In this document: piece after piece, positions 63,470-64,000 of the stretch
Layout: every line of letters begins with the position of its first letter
How positions within the stretch are numbered: the first letter of the stretch is position 1
Origin: Chitinophagales bacterium
GTDB lineage: Bacteria; Bacteroidota; Bacteroidia; Chitinophagales; JADJOU01
Length of the DNA stretch: 64,000 nucleotides
Assembly: GCA_016787225.1 (NCBI GenBank)
Contig: JAEUUY010000010.1
Coordinates: forward strand, 1-64,000
Reading direction: 5' to 3'
The notes under the pieces: model-generated
Told to the model about the DNA's origin: nothing
The model's database searches: none
Seen by the model: only the letters and a program-made list of their open reading frames with translations
Translations under genes and position numbers: made by a program

Positions 63470-63489
63470 TATCTTTGGCGTTAGTAACG
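63470..63489 (+). promoter_or_regulatory. -7 box and operator-like palindrome of the higBA pair
   Basis: TATCTTTG at 63470-63477 is followed by the perfect inverted repeat CGTTA-G-TAACG at 63479-63489, 8 bp before the toxin start. Antitoxins of this class repress their own promoter by binding such repeats, so this is the likely HigA operator. Confidence 0.55.
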
Positions 63490-63497
63490 TACAAGAT

Positions 63498-63779
63498 ATG
63501 ATAATTTCATTTGGAAATAAGGAGACTGAAAAAATCTGGAATGGTTTAGTATCAAAGAAACTACCAATAGAAATTCAAGAAATCGCTAGAAGAAAATTAA
63601 GAATGATAAACAACTCAATAGATATAAATGATTTAAAAATTCCTCCAGCGAACAAGCTAGAAAAGCTAAAAGGCAGTTGGAAAGATTATTATAGTATAAG
63701 GATAAACAATCAATGGAGAATTATCTTTAAATGGACGAATGGAAATGCAAGTGAAGTTGAAATTATAGATTACCATTAA
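63498..63779 (+). CDS. higB: HigB-type toxin of a type II toxin-antitoxin system
   Basis: 93 residues, RelE/HigB fold. Such toxins cut mRNA on the ribosome. Pattern: FGNKETEKIWNGL, QEIARRKLRMINNSIDINDL, PPANKLEKLKGSWKDYYSIR and INNQWRIIFKW near the C-terminus, which carries the conserved Arg residues. Toxin-first order with the antitoxin 12 bp downstream is the HigBA arrangement. Confidence 0.93.
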   Translation: MIISFGNKETEKIWNGLVSKKLPIEIQEIARRKLRMINNSIDINDLKIPPANKLEKLKGSWKDYYSIRINNQWRIIFKWTNGNASEVEIIDYH

Positions 63780-63791
63780 AATAAATTGAAT

Positions 63792-64000
63792 ATGAAAAAG
63801 TTACGAAACATAAGTCCAGGCGAGATATTATTAAAAGAATTTTTAATTCCTATGGAAATTTCGCAGTATAGATTATCCAAAGATTTATCCATACCACAAA
63901 CTAGAGTCTCTGAAATTGTCAAAGGGAATAGGCGTATTACAGCGGATACCGCACTTCGATTGAGTGCATACTTTGGAAACTCCGCAAAATTTTGGTTAGG
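63792..64000 (+). CDS. higA: HigA-type antitoxin, cut by the window edge
   Basis: The first 69 codons are visible. An XRE-type helix-turn-helix runs through YRLSKDLSIPQTRVSEIVKG and NRRITADTALRLSAYFGNSA, followed by KFWLG, a clear HigA pattern. It binds and blocks HigB and represses the operon. The 3' end lies outside the window. Confidence 0.92.
   Translation, partial: MKKLRNISPGEILLKEFLIPMEISQYRLSKDLSIPQTRVSEIVKGNRRITADTALRLSAYFGNSAKFWL

Overview
The window is a 64 kb piece of an AT-rich chromosome from a member of the phylum Bacteroidota, most likely a gliding or type IX secretion (T9SS) lineage. The support is internal: gliding genes gldA, gldF and gldH, two secreted proteins that end in clear T9SS type A sorting domains and a third with a weaker one, lipoproteins with short lipoboxes, and a recurring TAnnTTTG box 7-95 bp upstream of many start codons, which is the -7 element of the Bacteroidota housekeeping sigma factor. 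I found no rRNA, tRNA or CRISPR.

Layout. 1-442: a gene-poor left edge with nested palindromes. 443-6613: a giant T9SS-exported PKD/Kazal protein, a lipoprotein hydrolase and an isolated accessory gene. 6744-13947: a minus-strand RND efflux operon (TetR, TolC, adaptor, permease) interrupted by a GxxExxY gene that carries its own inverted repeats. 14030-20719: uvrC, gldF, gldA, a mannose-1-phosphate guanylyltransferase and a T9SS-exported protein. 20790-25012: thymidine kinase, thioredoxin reductase, an Smr-type protein and a DUF4340-like protein. 25044-28905: rsmG, a DUF389-like membrane protein, mtaB and an FkbM-type methyltransferase in one minus-strand run. 28988-32244: acpP-fabF facing pyrG. 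32540-38612: small lipoprotein, ridA, holB-like gene, ricT-like gene, gldH, a lipoprotein, an ECF sigma factor, a probable membrane anti-sigma protein and a Spy-like protein, ending in a good terminator. 38814-47047: several unrecognised membrane and secreted proteins, a metallophosphoesterase, an M1 peptidase, accD, a thioredoxin-like protein and rlmN. 47066-56242: fur-like gene, dapA, accA, a GldL/GldM-like fusion, etfA/etfB, yebC and two lipoproteins. 56409-64000: radA, a broken GldM-like gene, an AAA ATPase with a tandem stem-loop repeat upstream, a DUF885 peptidase-like lipoprotein, a glycosylasparaginase and a HigBA toxin-antitoxin pair cut by the window edge.

Most genes are core metabolism and information processing: fatty-acid synthesis start (accA, accD, acpP, fabF), CTP and thymidylate salvage, lysine/cell-wall precursor synthesis, repair and RNA modification. 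Three points stand out. The first is a single-chain protein with two GldL-type 'KIMHWPGA' transmembrane hairpins joined to a GldM-like periplasmic region, with a decayed GldM-like gene a few kilobases away. The second is a GxxExxY gene flanked by inverted CACATAGG-type word repeats inside the efflux operon, with related solo repeats elsewhere. The third is a 134-135 bp tandem array of stem-loops immediately upstream of a DUF4143-type ATPase.
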